Shown: positions 6,261 through 14,380 of the stretch, piece by piece
Layout: every line of letters begins with the position of its first letter
Position numbering within the stretch: the first letter of the stretch is position 1
Source: an uncultured Eubacteriales bacterium
GTDB taxonomy: Bacteria; Bacillota; Clostridia; Oscillospirales; Acutalibacteraceae
Assembly: GCA_934695425.1 (NCBI GenBank)
Contig: CAKUVH010000011.1
Coordinates: 1-20,355 of the forward strand
Length of the DNA: 20,355 bases
Direction of reading: 5' to 3'
The notes under the pieces: model-generated
Told to the model about the DNA's origin: nothing
The model's database searches: none
What the model saw: the letters and a program-made list of their open reading frames with translations, nothing else
Program-made: the position numbers and the translations under genes

Positions 6261-6800
6261 ATGAAAACAGAAGATTTAAAAGCAAAAGGTTTAACGGATG
6301 AACAAGTAAGTTATGTCATGGCTGAATATGGCAAAGATATGACAGCATCCAAAACGAGGATAGCTACTTTGGAGGATGACTTGAAAGTCCAAAAAGGTGT
6401 TATTGAGGAAAAAAATAGCAAATTAAAAGAGTTTGAAAAAGTAGATATTGAGGCATTAAAAAAAGCTGAGTACGAAAAAGGAAAAGCCGAAGGCAGTGCT
6501 GAAATAGAAAAATTCAAATTCAATACTGCTCTTGATAGTGCATTAAAAGGTGCAAAGGTAAGAGACAGCAAGACTATATCTGGATTACTAGATATGGATA
6601 AAATTAAGCTTGAAAATGACAAAATCGTGGGATTGGATGATCAGTTAAAAACTATCAGAGAATCGCACGATTATTTATTTGAGAGCGATAAGAAAAGTCC
6701 ATCATTCTCTGATAAAACTCCTGGATTTAATTCAGGAACTTCTGAAGACCAAGAGTTAAGTGAGCTTAAGAGAATAATGGGTATTAAAGATCAAAAATGA
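6261..6800 (+). CDS. Capsid scaffold protein (phage minor structural GP20 family)
   Basis: This 179-residue protein should act as the internal scaffold during prohead assembly. It is mostly coiled coil: the N-terminal LKAKGLTDEQVSYVMAEYG is followed by a heptad-rich region to about residue 80, then an AEIEKFKFNTALDSALKGAK segment, and a C-terminal tail ending SELKRIMGI. This matches the GP20 scaffold family, and it directly precedes the major capsid gene as expected. Start chosen at ATG 6261, because AAAGGAG at 6249-6255 is ideally spaced for it; an in-frame ATG at 6246 lies upstream of that site and is unlikely to be used. Confidence 0.88.
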   Translation: MKTEDLKAKGLTDEQVSYVMAEYGKDMTASKTRIATLEDDLKVQKGVIEEKNSKLKEFEKVDIEALKKAEYEKGKAEGSAEIEKFKFNTALDSALKGAKVRDSKTISGLLDMDKIKLENDKIVGLDDQLKTIRESHDYLFESDKKSPSFSDKTPGFNSGTSEDQELSELKRIMGIKDQK

Positions 6801-6813
6801 GGAGGAAAAATAA

Positions 6814-7818
6814 ATGAATAGTATTGAATTATTTAAAAAGCATGCTCCAGAATTATTAGACGAGCTTTATAAACAAGAGTCAACAACATCTGATTTTGAT
6901 ATGGACCCTGCTTTAACAAAAGCTGGTGCAAACGCAAATGAAATCATAATACCAGTATTAGAAATGGATGGTATGGCCGATTATGATAGAAATAGTGGTT
7001 ATATTGATGGCGATGTAAATTTAAGAAATGAAACTGTAAAATATAATTACGAGAGAGGTAGAAAATTAAAAACAGATGCCATCGATAATGAAGAAACTGG
7101 TGGTGTCATAATGTCAAATCTTTCAAGCACATTCCTAAAGGTACATGCTGTACCCGAATTAGATGCTGTTAGATATGCGACTTACGCATCAGAAAAAGGA
7201 ATTACAGAAAGAAAAGAGACACTTGAAACTGGTGAAGCTGTTTATAAAGCAATTGCTAAGGTTTGGGACGACATGACAAACGATGAAGTACCTGAAAGCG
7301 ACAGGCATTTGAGAATTGTATCTACATTGCTTGGTTTGGTAAGAGATATGGATACTTATAAATCAAGAGAATTATTAAGCAAATTTGCTACTATAAAAAC
7401 TGTTCCACAAAATAGATTTTATACTGCAATTGATTTGCTAAGTGGTAAAGATGCAGATGGTGAGAGGAAAGGTGGATATAAAAAAGCAGCTGCTAGATAT
7501 GCTTTAACCAAAGATACAGCATTAGATAGTTCAAAAACTTATTACACTAAATCAGGTAACACATATACTGCTGTTACATCACCAGCTGTAGGAAGTATTG
7601 GTACATATTATGAAAAAGTTGAAGATGAAGCAACAGACATAAACTTCATGATTATACATAAACCTGCTTTGCTACAGCACACAAAGCACAACAAAATGAA
7701 AGTGTTCACACCTAACCAAGACCAAGATGGTGATAACTATAAATGGTTATACAGATTATATGGTTTAAATGATGTATACGAAAATAAGAGAGCAGGTATT
7801 GCTTGTTCTCATAAATAA
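6814..7818 (+). CDS. Major capsid protein
   Basis: This 334-residue protein follows scaffold by 13 bp behind a strong GAGGAGGAAAA site and is likely the most abundant head protein. It shows the opening seen in SPP1/A118-like capsid proteins (a short N-terminal helix, then ALTKAGANANEIIIPVLEM and a GYIDGDVNLRNETVKYNYERGRKLKTDA strand/E-loop region) and ends with an LYRLYGLNDVYENKRAGI motif typical of this family. About residues 233-270 look like an inserted beta-rich module (SSKTYYTKSGNTYTAV and IGTYYEKV); a Tyr-rich TYY...TYYE module of this sort recurs in phage surface proteins and may be exposed on the outside of the shell. Overall HK97 fold is inferred from family. Confidence 0.88.
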   Translation: MNSIELFKKHAPELLDELYKQESTTSDFDMDPALTKAGANANEIIIPVLEMDGMADYDRNSGYIDGDVNLRNETVKYNYERGRKLKTDAIDNEETGGVIMSNLSSTFLKVHAVPELDAVRYATYASEKGITERKETLETGEAVYKAIAKVWDDMTNDEVPESDRHLRIVSTLLGLVRDMDTYKSRELLSKFATIKTVPQNRFYTAIDLLSGKDADGERKGGYKKAAARYALTKDTALDSSKTYYTKSGNTYTAVTSPAVGSIGTYYEKVEDEATDINFMIIHKPALLQHTKHNKMKVFTPNQDQDGDNYKWLYRLYGLNDVYENKRAGIACSHK

Positions 7819-7839
7819 CCTTTAAAGGAGGAAATCTAA

Positions 7840-8007
7840 ATGACTAGAGTTGGAAAATGCAATTCGGTGGCTACCGAAAATGAAATTATACTAAAAGAGA
7901 ATATCAAACTTAAAGAAGAGAATAAAGCCTTAACTGAAAAAGTTGAGGCTTTATCTAAAGAAAATGAAAAATTGTTAAAAAAGATTGAAAAATTGGAAAC
8001 AAAGTAA
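7840..8007 (+). CDS. Small coiled-coil protein after the capsid gene (55 aa)
   Basis: A 55-residue ORF begins with ATG 7840 behind a near-perfect AAAGGAGG site (7824-7831). After a short N-terminus with one Cys, nearly all of it (about residues 12-55) is a Leu/Ile/Lys/Glu heptad pattern (LKEENKALTEKVEALSKENE), predicted to form a parallel coiled coil. It lies 21 bp after the capsid gene and 14 bp before the head-tail connector. Similar tiny proteins occupy this place in related phages. A structural or assembly-helper role is likely; no precise function is known to me. Confidence 0.7.
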   Translation: MTRVGKCNSVATENEIILKENIKLKEENKALTEKVEALSKENEKLLKKIEKLETK

Positions 8008-8021
8008 AGGAGGTTTCGGGT

Positions 8022-8375
8022 ATGAAGCCATTTATAGATTATGCGTATTACACGAGTGTTTATAAGGGCACATTGCCCGAAGCGAATTTTAGTAGATTTG
8101 TAATGATTGCAACTCAAAAGATTAAAGCACATACTTTCGGCAGGATAAATGAAAATGCTATTCCAGAGGAAGCTAAATACTGTGCTTGCGTCCTAACAGA
8201 TAAGATTTCAGCATTCAGCAAAAACGAAAATAAAGCTTCTGAGAGTGTTAGTTCTTGGAGTATAACATTTAGGGACTCACATTCAAATGACGAAATCATA
8301 TCAGAAACAATAAAAGAATTTTTGGCTGAATGTAAAGACGAAAACGGCACTCCTTTGCTTTATAGGGGGTGCTGA
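8022..8375 (+). CDS. Head-tail connector (adaptor) protein
   Basis: This 117-residue protein sits in the slot of the SPP1 gp15/HK97 gp6-type adaptor that docks under the portal. Its N-terminus (MKPFIDYAYYTSVYKGTLPEANFSR) and the following helix with THxR-like spacing are typical of connector proteins that begin with a Y-x-F/L-y-G segment and then a four-helix bundle (EEAKYCACVLTDKI, then the DEIISETIKEFLAE helix). Start ATG 8022 follows AAAGGAGG at 8006-8013. The end overlaps the next reading frame, indicating coupling. Family by position and layout. Confidence 0.75.
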   Translation: MKPFIDYAYYTSVYKGTLPEANFSRFVMIATQKIKAHTFGRINENAIPEEAKYCACVLTDKISAFSKNENKASESVSSWSITFRDSHSNDEIISETIKEFLAECKDENGTPLLYRGC

Positions 8376-8377
8376 TT

Positions 8378-8710
8378 TTGTTTGAGGATAAAGTTACTAT
8401 TTACCATTTTAATGCTGACGGTTCATATAAACGCATAGTACTCGAAAATGTGTATTGGGATGAGTCTAAAAAGTCTAACAGTACCAAAAGTGGAATGACC
8501 AACACAGATACCATTACTGTTATTATACCGACAGCAGAGGATATTCAAATCAACGAGGGCAAGGATTTAATAGTAAAAGGTGTTTGTAGTTTTCATGAAA
8601 ACAATCAGGCTATTAAAAAGCTATGCGAAGATTTCGATGCCAAAACAATTATGATTGCAGATAAGCATCTACACGGTGGTTTGTCTAATATAGAATTGTC
8701 ATGTAGGTAG
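8378..8710 (+). CDS. Minor capsid / head-closure protein
   Basis: About 110 residues, beta-rich (FEDKVTIYHF near the start; ENVYWDESKK; DTITVIIPTAEDI), like the SPP1 gp16-type head-closure proteins and the 'minor capsid protein 1' group that follow the adaptor in Firmicutes phages. The start is uncertain: GTG at 8369 would overlap the ribosome binding site, whereas TTG at 8378 lies 8 bases after AGGGGG (8364-8369) and gives MFEDKVTIY, the usual opening for this family. I therefore prefer the TTG. The gene starts 2 bp after the stop of the connector gene (or overlaps it by 7 bp from the GTG). Confidence 0.75.
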   Translation: MFEDKVTIYHFNADGSYKRIVLENVYWDESKKSNSTKSGMTNTDTITVIIPTAEDIQINEGKDLIVKGVCSFHENNQAIKKLCEDFDAKTIMIADKHLHGGLSNIELSCR

Positions 8711-8723
8711 GTGGTGCTGGTTT

Positions 8724-9191
8724 ATGGAGGTAAATGCTAGATTTAATATAAATTCAGCCAAACTGATAATGCATCAGCATGGCTTAGAGAATATGGGTTC
8801 AGTTCAAAGGTTTATAGATTCCGAAGTTATTAGACTGATGGGACCTTATACACCGTTTAGAACTGGTAGCTTAGAAAGAAGTGCTATCATCAGTACCGTT
8901 ATAGGAAGTGGCAAGGTCCGTCAAAATACACCTTATGCTAGATATTTATATTATGGCGAGGTGTATGGACCTAATTTACCTATTAGAAATGGAAAAATAT
9001 CATTTAATGAGGCTGATGGTCCTATCGAGAGATGGGTAAGTCCGAAGAAAAAATCGCCTACCGGAAGAGCCTTGAAATACGACACTAGCGCACATCCACT
9101 TGCTGGAAAGCGATGGTTTGAAAGAATGGTCGCTGATCACAAGGACGAAATCTTAAACGGAGCTAGAAAAATTGCAGGAGGTAAAGGTTAA
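8724..9191 (+). CDS. Minor capsid protein 2 / HK97 gp10-like tail completion protein
   Basis: This 155-residue protein carries the clear signature of the minor capsid protein 2 family: GPYTPFRTGSLERSA (about residues 39-53), IGSGKVRQNTPYARYLYYGE (about 60-79) and a closing HPLAGKRWFERM (about 122-133). These small alpha/beta proteins sit at the head-tail joining region. The start ATG 8724 is preceded by GTAGGTGGTG. The stop codon shares one base with the next ATG (TAATG), so the next gene is translationally coupled. Confidence 0.85.
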   Translation: MEVNARFNINSAKLIMHQHGLENMGSVQRFIDSEVIRLMGPYTPFRTGSLERSAIISTVIGSGKVRQNTPYARYLYYGEVYGPNLPIRNGKISFNEADGPIERWVSPKKKSPTGRALKYDTSAHPLAGKRWFERMVADHKDEILNGARKIAGGKG

Positions 9192-9631
9192 TGAATGTTA
9201 TAGAAGCGACAAAGAAAATAATATCCAGTTATGAGAAAATATCAGAGTTCTCAAATGGAGTGCACATAGATTTTACTATCAATGAGCCAACTGACTTTGG
9301 TTTATCAAGTACAGGTGACGCATTACTCAGAGAAGATGTACTCGGTAACCAAAAAAGAAAGCATTCATTCGTTCTATATGCAGTTAATCGAGCTTATGAG
9401 GACTACGATAGGTTAGCCAATAGTAGTTTCTTATTAGAGTTAACATACTGGCTTGAAACTCAAAAAGGACAAAAAGTTGATGTTGTTATAGGGGACACCA
9501 TAAAAAAAGGCGAAATAACTAAAATAAGCACGGCTAATGCAATGATTTTTAGTGTACCTACCGGAAATCTTAGAGACGGAGTTATGTATCAAATACAAAT
9601 TTATGTTGAATATAAAGTTAAAGGAGAGTAA
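9191..9631 (+). CDS. Minor capsid protein 3 / tail terminator-like protein
   Basis: This 146-residue protein lies exactly where the tail-terminator gene is expected, after the gp10-like protein and before the tail tube. Its segments GDALLREDVLGNQKRKHSF, VLYAVNRAYEDYDRLANSSFL and the closing MYQIQIYVEYKVKG match the minor capsid protein 3 family, which has the tail-terminator fold and caps the tail before it joins the head. It overlaps the preceding stop by one base and has AGGAGGTAAAGG upstream within the previous gene. Confidence 0.82.
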   Translation: MNVIEATKKIISSYEKISEFSNGVHIDFTINEPTDFGLSSTGDALLREDVLGNQKRKHSFVLYAVNRAYEDYDRLANSSFLLELTYWLETQKGQKVDVVIGDTIKKGEITKISTANAMIFSVPTGNLRDGVMYQIQIYVEYKVKGE

Positions 9632-9636
9632 AAATT

Positions 9637-10131
9637 ATGAGTTCAATAGAAAGAAAATTCTTAAGACATCTAATAAATGCTACACCAGGCGAAACTACAG
9701 CAACTTATGAGACACTTGGTAAAGATTTAGAAGAGTATAACATTGAGATGAATCCAGAAGTTGAAACTAAGAAAAATATTCTTGGCGAAAACTCTGTTAA
9801 GCTATCAAGCTATGAGCCACAAGCTTCAGCAGAACCTTATTATGCTGAAGATGGCACTTCGTTACATACCTTTTTACAAGACATCATCGACAATAGGAAA
9901 GTCTTAGATGATTTAAAAACAGATGTGTTAGAAGTGCATTTGTGGGAGGAGACAACAAAAGATTCTGGAATCTTTAAAGCTTTTAAAGATGAAGTTATTG
10001 TTGAAGTTGTTTCTTATGGTGGAGACACAACAGGATATCAAATACCATTTAATATCCACTACACAAACGTGAGAACAGCTGGCACCTACGATACATCATC
10101 TAAAGCATTCACACCAACAGTGAGTGCTTAA
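9637..10131 (+). CDS. Major tail (tube) protein
   Basis: A 164-residue protein behind AAAGGAGAG. The sequence ERKFLRHLINATPGETTATY...LGKDLEEYNIEMNPEVETKKNI matches the opening of Firmicutes siphophage tail tube proteins, followed by an alternating strand pattern (VEVVSYGGDTTGYQIPFNIHY) and a low-complexity end (AFTPTVSA). It would polymerise as stacked hexamers around the tape measure protein. The position, just before the two tail-assembly genes, supports this. Confidence 0.88.
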   Translation: MSSIERKFLRHLINATPGETTATYETLGKDLEEYNIEMNPEVETKKNILGENSVKLSSYEPQASAEPYYAEDGTSLHTFLQDIIDNRKVLDDLKTDVLEVHLWEETTKDSGIFKAFKDEVIVEVVSYGGDTTGYQIPFNIHYTNVRTAGTYDTSSKAFTPTVSA

Positions 10132-10158
10132 TTATTTTTATACAAGGAGAGGATAAAC

Positions 10159-10590
10159 ATGGCAAAGAAAAGCAATGAATTAATATTTGATGAGGGGTTT
10201 AAAGAATTTAATATTAACGGTGATCCTAATAGAGTTATTAGGTTTAATCCTACAGACATTTCAATAATAGAAAGAGCCCAAAAGGTAAAAAGAGAGATTG
10301 GTAAAGAAGTTGAAAAGCTAGATAGCTTAGAGATTAACGATGACGAAGCAATGGCTCAGGCTGTTGAGCAAGTAAATAAAATTATAAAAGAAAAGATAAA
10401 TTATATCTTTGGAAGTGATGTTTCAGATACAGTTTTCGGTCTACAGTCGCCACTAGCATCGGCTAATGGTGTAACTTTAGCTGAAAGATTTATTGCTGCA
10501 GCTTTGCCTGTTATCCAAAAGGAAATCGAAGATGAAAACAAAAAAAGTAAAGCAAGAGTGTCAAAGTACACAGAAAGGTACCATAAATAA
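10159..10590 (+). CDS. Tail assembly chaperone (gpG-like)
   Basis: This 143-residue protein occupies the tail-chaperone slot between the tail tube and the tape measure. It is helical and highly charged, with IRFNPTDISIIERAQKV near the N-terminus, a typical opening of Firmicutes tail chaperones ('F...D'), and a basic end (KKSKARVSKYTERYHK). These proteins coat the tape measure during tail assembly. An A-run near 10540-10546 resembles a -1 slippery site, but the -1 frame stops at once (TAA 10548-10550), so no gpG-gpT fusion can form. The stop overlaps the next ATG by one base. Confidence 0.82.
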   Translation: MAKKSNELIFDEGFKEFNINGDPNRVIRFNPTDISIIERAQKVKREIGKEVEKLDSLEINDDEAMAQAVEQVNKIIKEKINYIFGSDVSDTVFGLQSPLASANGVTLAERFIAAALPVIQKEIEDENKKSKARVSKYTERYHK

Positions 10591-11153
10591 TGATTGGCGA
10601 TTTACCTAAAACATTAAATGTAAATGGTGTAGAGAGAGCTATACGAAGCGATTTTCGTGTAGCTCTTTCAATTTTTCAAGCATTAAATGACCCTGAGTTA
10701 AGAAGTGACGAGAAATTAATTGTACTTTTGGATTTAATCTATGTAAATTTTAACGACCTTAAAAATGAGGAATACGAAGAGGCATTAAAAAAAGCCATTG
10801 AGTATCTTGACGGAGGAAAAGAGTATCGTGAAGATAATAATTTGCCTAAAAAAATTATTGATTGGGAACAAGATGAACAAATGATATTTTCTGCAGTTAA
10901 CAAAGTAGCATCTAATGAAGTTAGAAATCTAGATTACCTTCATTGGTGGAGCTTTTTAGGATATTTATCTGAAATTGGTGAGTGCCTATTCTCAACCGTC
11001 CTTAGTATTCGCTCAAAAAAGAATAGGGGTCGCAAGCTTGAAAAATATGAGCAAGATTTTTACAAGAATAACAAAGATTTAATTGATTTAAAGAAAAAAT
11101 ATAGCGATGAAGAAAAAGAAGAAATGCACAGACTTAATGAACTCTTTAAGTGA
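10590..11153 (+). CDS. Bacteriophage Gp15 protein (second tail assembly chaperone)
   Basis: This 187-residue protein matches the Gp15 family: IRSDFRVALSIFQALNDPEL at about residues 18-37, then a long acidic helical region, and DYLHWWSFLGYLSEIGE (about 115-131), the family's most distinctive stretch, ending in a charged helical tail with SIRSKKNRGRKLEKYEQ. It plays the role of the distal tail-chaperone part. Start ATG 10590 overlaps the previous stop (TAATG), so the two proteins are made in coupled amounts without frameshifting. Confidence 0.87.
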   Translation: MIGDLPKTLNVNGVERAIRSDFRVALSIFQALNDPELRSDEKLIVLLDLIYVNFNDLKNEEYEEALKKAIEYLDGGKEYREDNNLPKKIIDWEQDEQMIFSAVNKVASNEVRNLDYLHWWSFLGYLSEIGECLFSTVLSIRSKKNRGRKLEKYEQDFYKNNKDLIDLKKKYSDEEKEEMHRLNELFK

Positions 11154-11170
11154 AAAGAGGTGATTATAAT

Positions 11171-11527
11171 ATGGCAGATGGAGAGTTGATCTTTGATACA
11201 AAAGTTGACAATGCGAACTTCGAAAAAGGCATAAAAGAAATAAAATCTAAATTGAATAACATATCATCTAGTGTTAATAGCCTTTCAAATAGCACTAAGA
11301 GTGCATTTAATAGCATGTCTAGTGCTCAAATTGGATTAGTAAATAGTCTTGATCAGACTAAAAATAAAATAACAGAACTTAAAAGTAAAATTGATGCAAT
11401 CGAAAAAGTGAAAATTCCGACAACCGAATACCAAAAGCTACAAGATAAAATAACAGCATTAAATAAAGAGTATTCGGGCTTAGTAGATCGTAAGAAAGAA
11501 TGGGAAAGCTTTCGGAGTAACAAGTAA
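11171..11527 (+). CDS. Tape measure protein, N-terminal part in the initial reading frame
   Basis: Translation starts at ATG 11171 (MADGELIFDTKVDNANFEKG), 8 bases after AGAGGTGA; an upstream in-frame ATG at 11150 lies before that site. The sequence is a classical tape measure opening, then a coiled coil rich in SSS, NSL and KITEL segments. After KKEWESF the frame meets CGG (11513-11515) and stops at TAA 11525-11527, giving only 118 residues. The continuation of the same protein is found in the +1 frame from 11514. Without a shift, the product would be a short fragment; with it, a tape measure of about 937 residues results. Confidence 0.85.
   Translation: MADGELIFDTKVDNANFEKGIKEIKSKLNNISSSVNSLSNSTKSAFNSMSSAQIGLVNSLDQTKNKITELKSKIDAIEKVKIPTTEYQKLQDKITALNKEYSGLVDRKKEWESFRSNK
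11507..11516 (+). other. Candidate +1 programmed frameshift site in the tape measure gene (AGC-TTT-CGG-A)
   Basis: The frame-0 codons are AGC-TTT-CGG-AGT. Shifting +1 at TTT (to TTC, which tRNA-Phe also pairs) gives WESFGVTSKNSAAMRELEG, a smooth tape-measure continuation. CGG is the next A-site codon and is otherwise unused in the window's genes apart from the endolysin site, so a slow or missing decoder would favour slippage. An alternative reading is a four-base codon CGGA. A plain indel in the TTT run is possible, but the matching event at 19900 argues against it. Confidence 0.65.
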
Positions 11528-13985
11528 AAACAGTGCAGCAATGAGGGAGTTGGAAGGACAAATAAAGAAAGTAGACCTAGCAATCGGTAAGGCTACGGCG
11601 AATGCAAAAGGAATGGAAAGCTCTGGACAAGCCTACAGAGACCAGGGTGTTACTAGCGAGAGTGCAGGTTTAAGAGATAAATTAAACGTCGAAGAGGGAA
11701 AGTTTATAAAGTTAAATAAGCAACTCGACGAATTAAATGAAAAAGAAAATAAAGCAAGTAGTGGTGCTGTAAAACTAAAAAACATGTTAAGTGGCATTGG
11801 AAATCTAGCTAAGAAATTTGGTAGTAAAGTTGCAGGAGCTTTTAAAAACTCCGAAAATCCAGCAAAATCATTTGCTAAAAAATTAGTTAGTATAGGCACA
11901 ATGCTAAAAGCTAGAATTATAAGTAGGCTCGTAAGTGGAGCTATTCAAGGAATAAAGAATGGTTTTAATAATCTTGTACAGTACAGCTCGAAAGTTAATG
12001 CTAGCATTTCTGGACTAAAATCGTCTTTTACTCAACTTAATAATGCTTTAGCAACTGCATTTATGCCAGTACTTCAGCAAATAATTCCAGTAATTCAAAA
12101 TATAATAAATAAAATTATAGAAGCCATCAACGTTGTGGCTCAATTCACTTCAAGGTTATTTAGTAATTCAACGACATTTATAAAGGCTAAAAAAGTTAAC
12201 GAGGATTATGCCAAGAGCTTGAGCAAAACTAACAAAGAAGAGAAAAAAACACTTAGCTTTGATACCATTGAAAAAATAGATTCTAAAAAAAATGATGGTA
12301 GTGTAAGTCCATCAGATATGTTTGAAAAAGCTAACATAGATAAAAGTGTTTTAAGTTTCACGGATACCTTAAAAAATGCGATAAAAAGAGGCGATTGGCG
12401 AGGAGCTGGTGCTTTACTTGCTGGCAAAGTGAATGACCTTTTTAGTAGTATTGATTTTAGTGGTATAGGAACTAGAGTAGGAACAAAATTTAATAACATT
12501 CTAAACGGTATTTACGGTTTCTTATCAAATGTAAACTGGCAATACATAGGAACAGGCATTGCAGATTTTTTAAACAATGCGATACAGTCTGTAGATTTTG
12601 AACTACTAGGTAGAACTTTGGCACAACAAATTAAAATAGCAGTAGATTTAGCTTATGGCTTTATAACGACTTTCAATTGGAGTGGTTTGGGTACTAAAAT
12701 AGCCGATATCGTAAATGGCTGGTTTAGCGAAATAGACTGGGCTAAAACTGCAGAAACCATAAGCTTAGGTTGTGCTGGAATCTTAGATACTTTAACGGCT
12801 TTCTTCAGGGATACAGACTGGGGAGCTGTAGGTGATGACATTTGGCAGTTCTTTTCTAATATCGACTGGGAACTAATTGTTTCTAAAATGGCAACAGCTC
12901 TTGGTGCATCGCTGGGTGGATTTAGTAGATTAGTTATTCAAGCTTTAATTGTTAATCCAGCAGAGGGACTAGCAAATTATTTCTATGAAAAAATGCAAGA
13001 GTGTGGAGGCAATGCTTGGGAGGGCTTTTGTAAGGGCATAGTCGATTGGCTATACAATCTTGGACGATTTATTGTTGAAGATATGTGGAAGCCATTTAAA
13101 GAGGCTTTTTGTGATGCTTTTGGAATCCACAGCCCATCTACAAAAATGGCAGAGTTTGGTAACTATATAGTTCAAGGTTTGCTAAACGGTATATCTGAAA
13201 AATGGGATAACTTAAAAAATAAGGTTTCTGACTTATGTTCTGGATTAGTTGATAAAGTAAAAAACTTTTTCGGAATCCACAGCCCATCCACAGTATTTGC
13301 TGATATCGGTGAGAATATAACAGCTGGTGTTGAAGAGGGTATCGGCGACGGCAATGGAGCATTTGATGGATTAAATTCTTTAAATGCTGAATCAGTTGAT
13401 TCAATGAAGCTAGCTTGGTCTGGTATAGGCGACTGGTTTAGAAGTAATGTTACACAGCCACTAAGTAGTGTGTTTAACGATTTTGAAAGTGCTTTGAGCT
13501 TAGTTTTTCTTGACATTCAAAACACAGTAAAGACAACTGTTCTATCTTCTATAGACTTAATGAATATAATGATAGATTCGCTAGAGACAGCTATGGATAA
13601 CGTTGTGAGAGCAGTTAATAAAATAATCGCATCGATAAATGCTACATCGGGAGAAACCGGAATCTACTTGCCTTATGCCAAGTCTGAAAAATTCACAAGG
13701 ATTCCAATACCTAAGCTTGCTACAGGTACTGTTGTACCAGCAAACTATGGCGAATTTGCTGCTATTTTAGGTGACAATAAGAGAGAACCTGAAGTTGTAT
13801 CTCCGATATCAACAATGAAACAAGCACTAGTTGAGGCCCTTCAAGAAACAGGTGGTCAAAACATAACTATAAAGTTTGAAGAATCTTCAATTGGAGATTT
13901 AGTGCGTATTCTAAAACCTTATTTTGAAAAAGAAAATAATCGAATAGGTAATTCAATGCGAAAGGCAACAGGAGGTGCATTTTAG
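11514..13985 (+). CDS. Tape measure protein, main part reached by +1 frameshift
   Basis: About 823 residues read in the +1 frame. An initial coiled coil continues from the N-terminal part (QIKKVDLAIGKATANAKGME), then a hydrophobic central section (KLVSIGTMLKARIISRLVSG; an FMPVLQQIIPVIQNIINKII membrane-like helix around 12060-12120), several loose Trp-containing repeats (for example VNWQYIGTGIADFLN, FNWSGLGTKIADIVN), two copies of GIHSPST, and a C-terminal region ending MRKATGGAF. This protein sets tail length and helps DNA ejection. No lysozyme or peptidase motif was seen. Independent initiation at ATG 11541 is unlikely, since it lacks a ribosome binding site. Confidence 0.9.
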   Translation, partial: GVTSKNSAAMRELEGQIKKVDLAIGKATANAKGMESSGQAYRDQGVTSESAGLRDKLNVEEGKFIKLNKQLDELNEKENKASSGAVKLKNMLSGIGNLAKKFGSKVAGAFKNSENPAKSFAKKLVSIGTMLKARIISRLVSGAIQGIKNGFNNLVQYSSKVNASISGLKSSFTQLNNALATAFMPVLQQIIPVIQNIINKIIEAINVVAQFTSRLFSNSTTFIKAKKVNEDYAKSLSKTNKEEKKTLSFDTIEKIDSKKNDGSVSPSDMFEKANIDKSVLSFTDTLKNAIKRGDWRGAGALLAGKVNDLFSSIDFSGIGTRVGTKFNNILNGIYGFLSNVNWQYIGTGIADFLNNAIQSVDFELLGRTLAQQIKIAVDLAYGFITTFNWSGLGTKIADIVNGWFSEIDWAKTAETISLGCAGILDTLTAFFRDTDWGAVGDDIWQFFSNIDWELIVSKMATALGASLGGFSRLVIQALIVNPAEGLANYFYEKMQECGGNAWEGFCKGIVDWLYNLGRFIVEDMWKPFKEAFCDAFGIHSPSTKMAEFGNYIVQGLLNGISEKWDNLKNKVSDLCSGLVDKVKNFFGIHSPSTVFADIGENITAGVEEGIGDGNGAFDGLNSLNAESVDSMKLAWSGIGDWFRSNVTQPLSSVFNDFESALSLVFLDIQNTVKTTVLSSIDLMNIMIDSLETAMDNVVRAVNKIIASINATSGETGIYLPYAKSEKFTRIPIPKLATGTVVPANYGEFAAILGDNKREPEVVSPISTMKQALVEALQETGGQNITIKFEESSIGDLVRILKPYFEKENNRIGNSMRKATGGAF
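13122..13288 (+). repeat. Internal direct repeat in the tape measure gene (GIHSPST)
   Basis: GGAATCCACAGCCCATC occurs at 13122-13138 and again at 13272-13288, exactly 150 bp (50 codons) apart, each coding GIHSPST. The following residues (MAEFGNYIVQGLLNGI and FADIGENITAGVEEGI) are related, so this is a diverged 50-residue tandem duplication. GIHSPS repeats are common in tape measure proteins, where they track tail length. Confidence 0.8.
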
Positions 13986-14380
13986 TGAGTAGTTGTTTTA
14001 AAATAGACGGAATAGAATTTACTAAAGCTGTTGTATCTGAGCCAGAACGTAGCTTTTCAATAGCTGACGGCGAAAATGCTGGTAGGCTGATTAAAACTGC
14101 AAAAATGGAAAGAGATGTTCTTGGAACTTTTTATAACTATTCTATTACAGTAGATCATTCCTTTATGACTGATGACGAGTACTTTGAACTATATAACCTC
14201 GTATCGGCACCGGTTGACAGTCATACTATGGAAGTCCCATTCAACGGTGGTACGTTGGTTTTCGAAGCCTATATAACAAGTGGAAAAGACAAATTAAAGA
14301 GCATATCAAAAGGTAAGAATGTTTGGAGCGAGCTATCATTAAATTTTGTGGCAATGGAACCGAAAAGGAGGCCTTCATAA
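13985..14380 (+). CDS. Small tail protein (DUF6711-like), between tape measure and hub
   Basis: This 131-residue, beta-rich protein starts with GTG 13985, which overlaps the tape measure TAG by one base and lies 7 bases after GGAGGTG. Segments include FKIDGIEFTKAVVSEPERSF, a central VLGTFYNYSITVDHSF, and a closing ELSLNFVAMEPKR. Proteins with this pattern (target of about 110-130 residues, ending in a strand plus FVAMEPxR) are found before the tail hub in Clostridia phages and may form a distal-tail ring. Its exact role is unknown. It ends in an overlap with the next start. Confidence 0.65.
   Translation: MSSCFKIDGIEFTKAVVSEPERSFSIADGENAGRLIKTAKMERDVLGTFYNYSITVDHSFMTDDEYFELYNLVSAPVDSHTMEVPFNGGTLVFEAYITSGKDKLKSISKGKNVWSELSLNFVAMEPKRRPS

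Noticed and set aside
10537..10590. Possible -1 frameshift (A-run) fusing the tail chaperone to Gp15
   Set aside because: The -1 frame meets TAA at 10548-10550 right after the A-run and another stop before the next ATG; the genes instead overlap as TAATG with normal initiation.
11150..11170. Tape measure start at ATG 11150
   Set aside because: The ribosome binding site AGAGGTGA lies downstream of that ATG and is spaced for ATG 11171, which gives the usual MADGEL-type opening.
11507..11541. Tape measure gene as a simple pseudogene or sequencing error
   Set aside because: Possible for one gene, but an identical +1 event at the only other in-frame CGG (19900) makes a shared mechanism more likely; kept as the stated refutation test.
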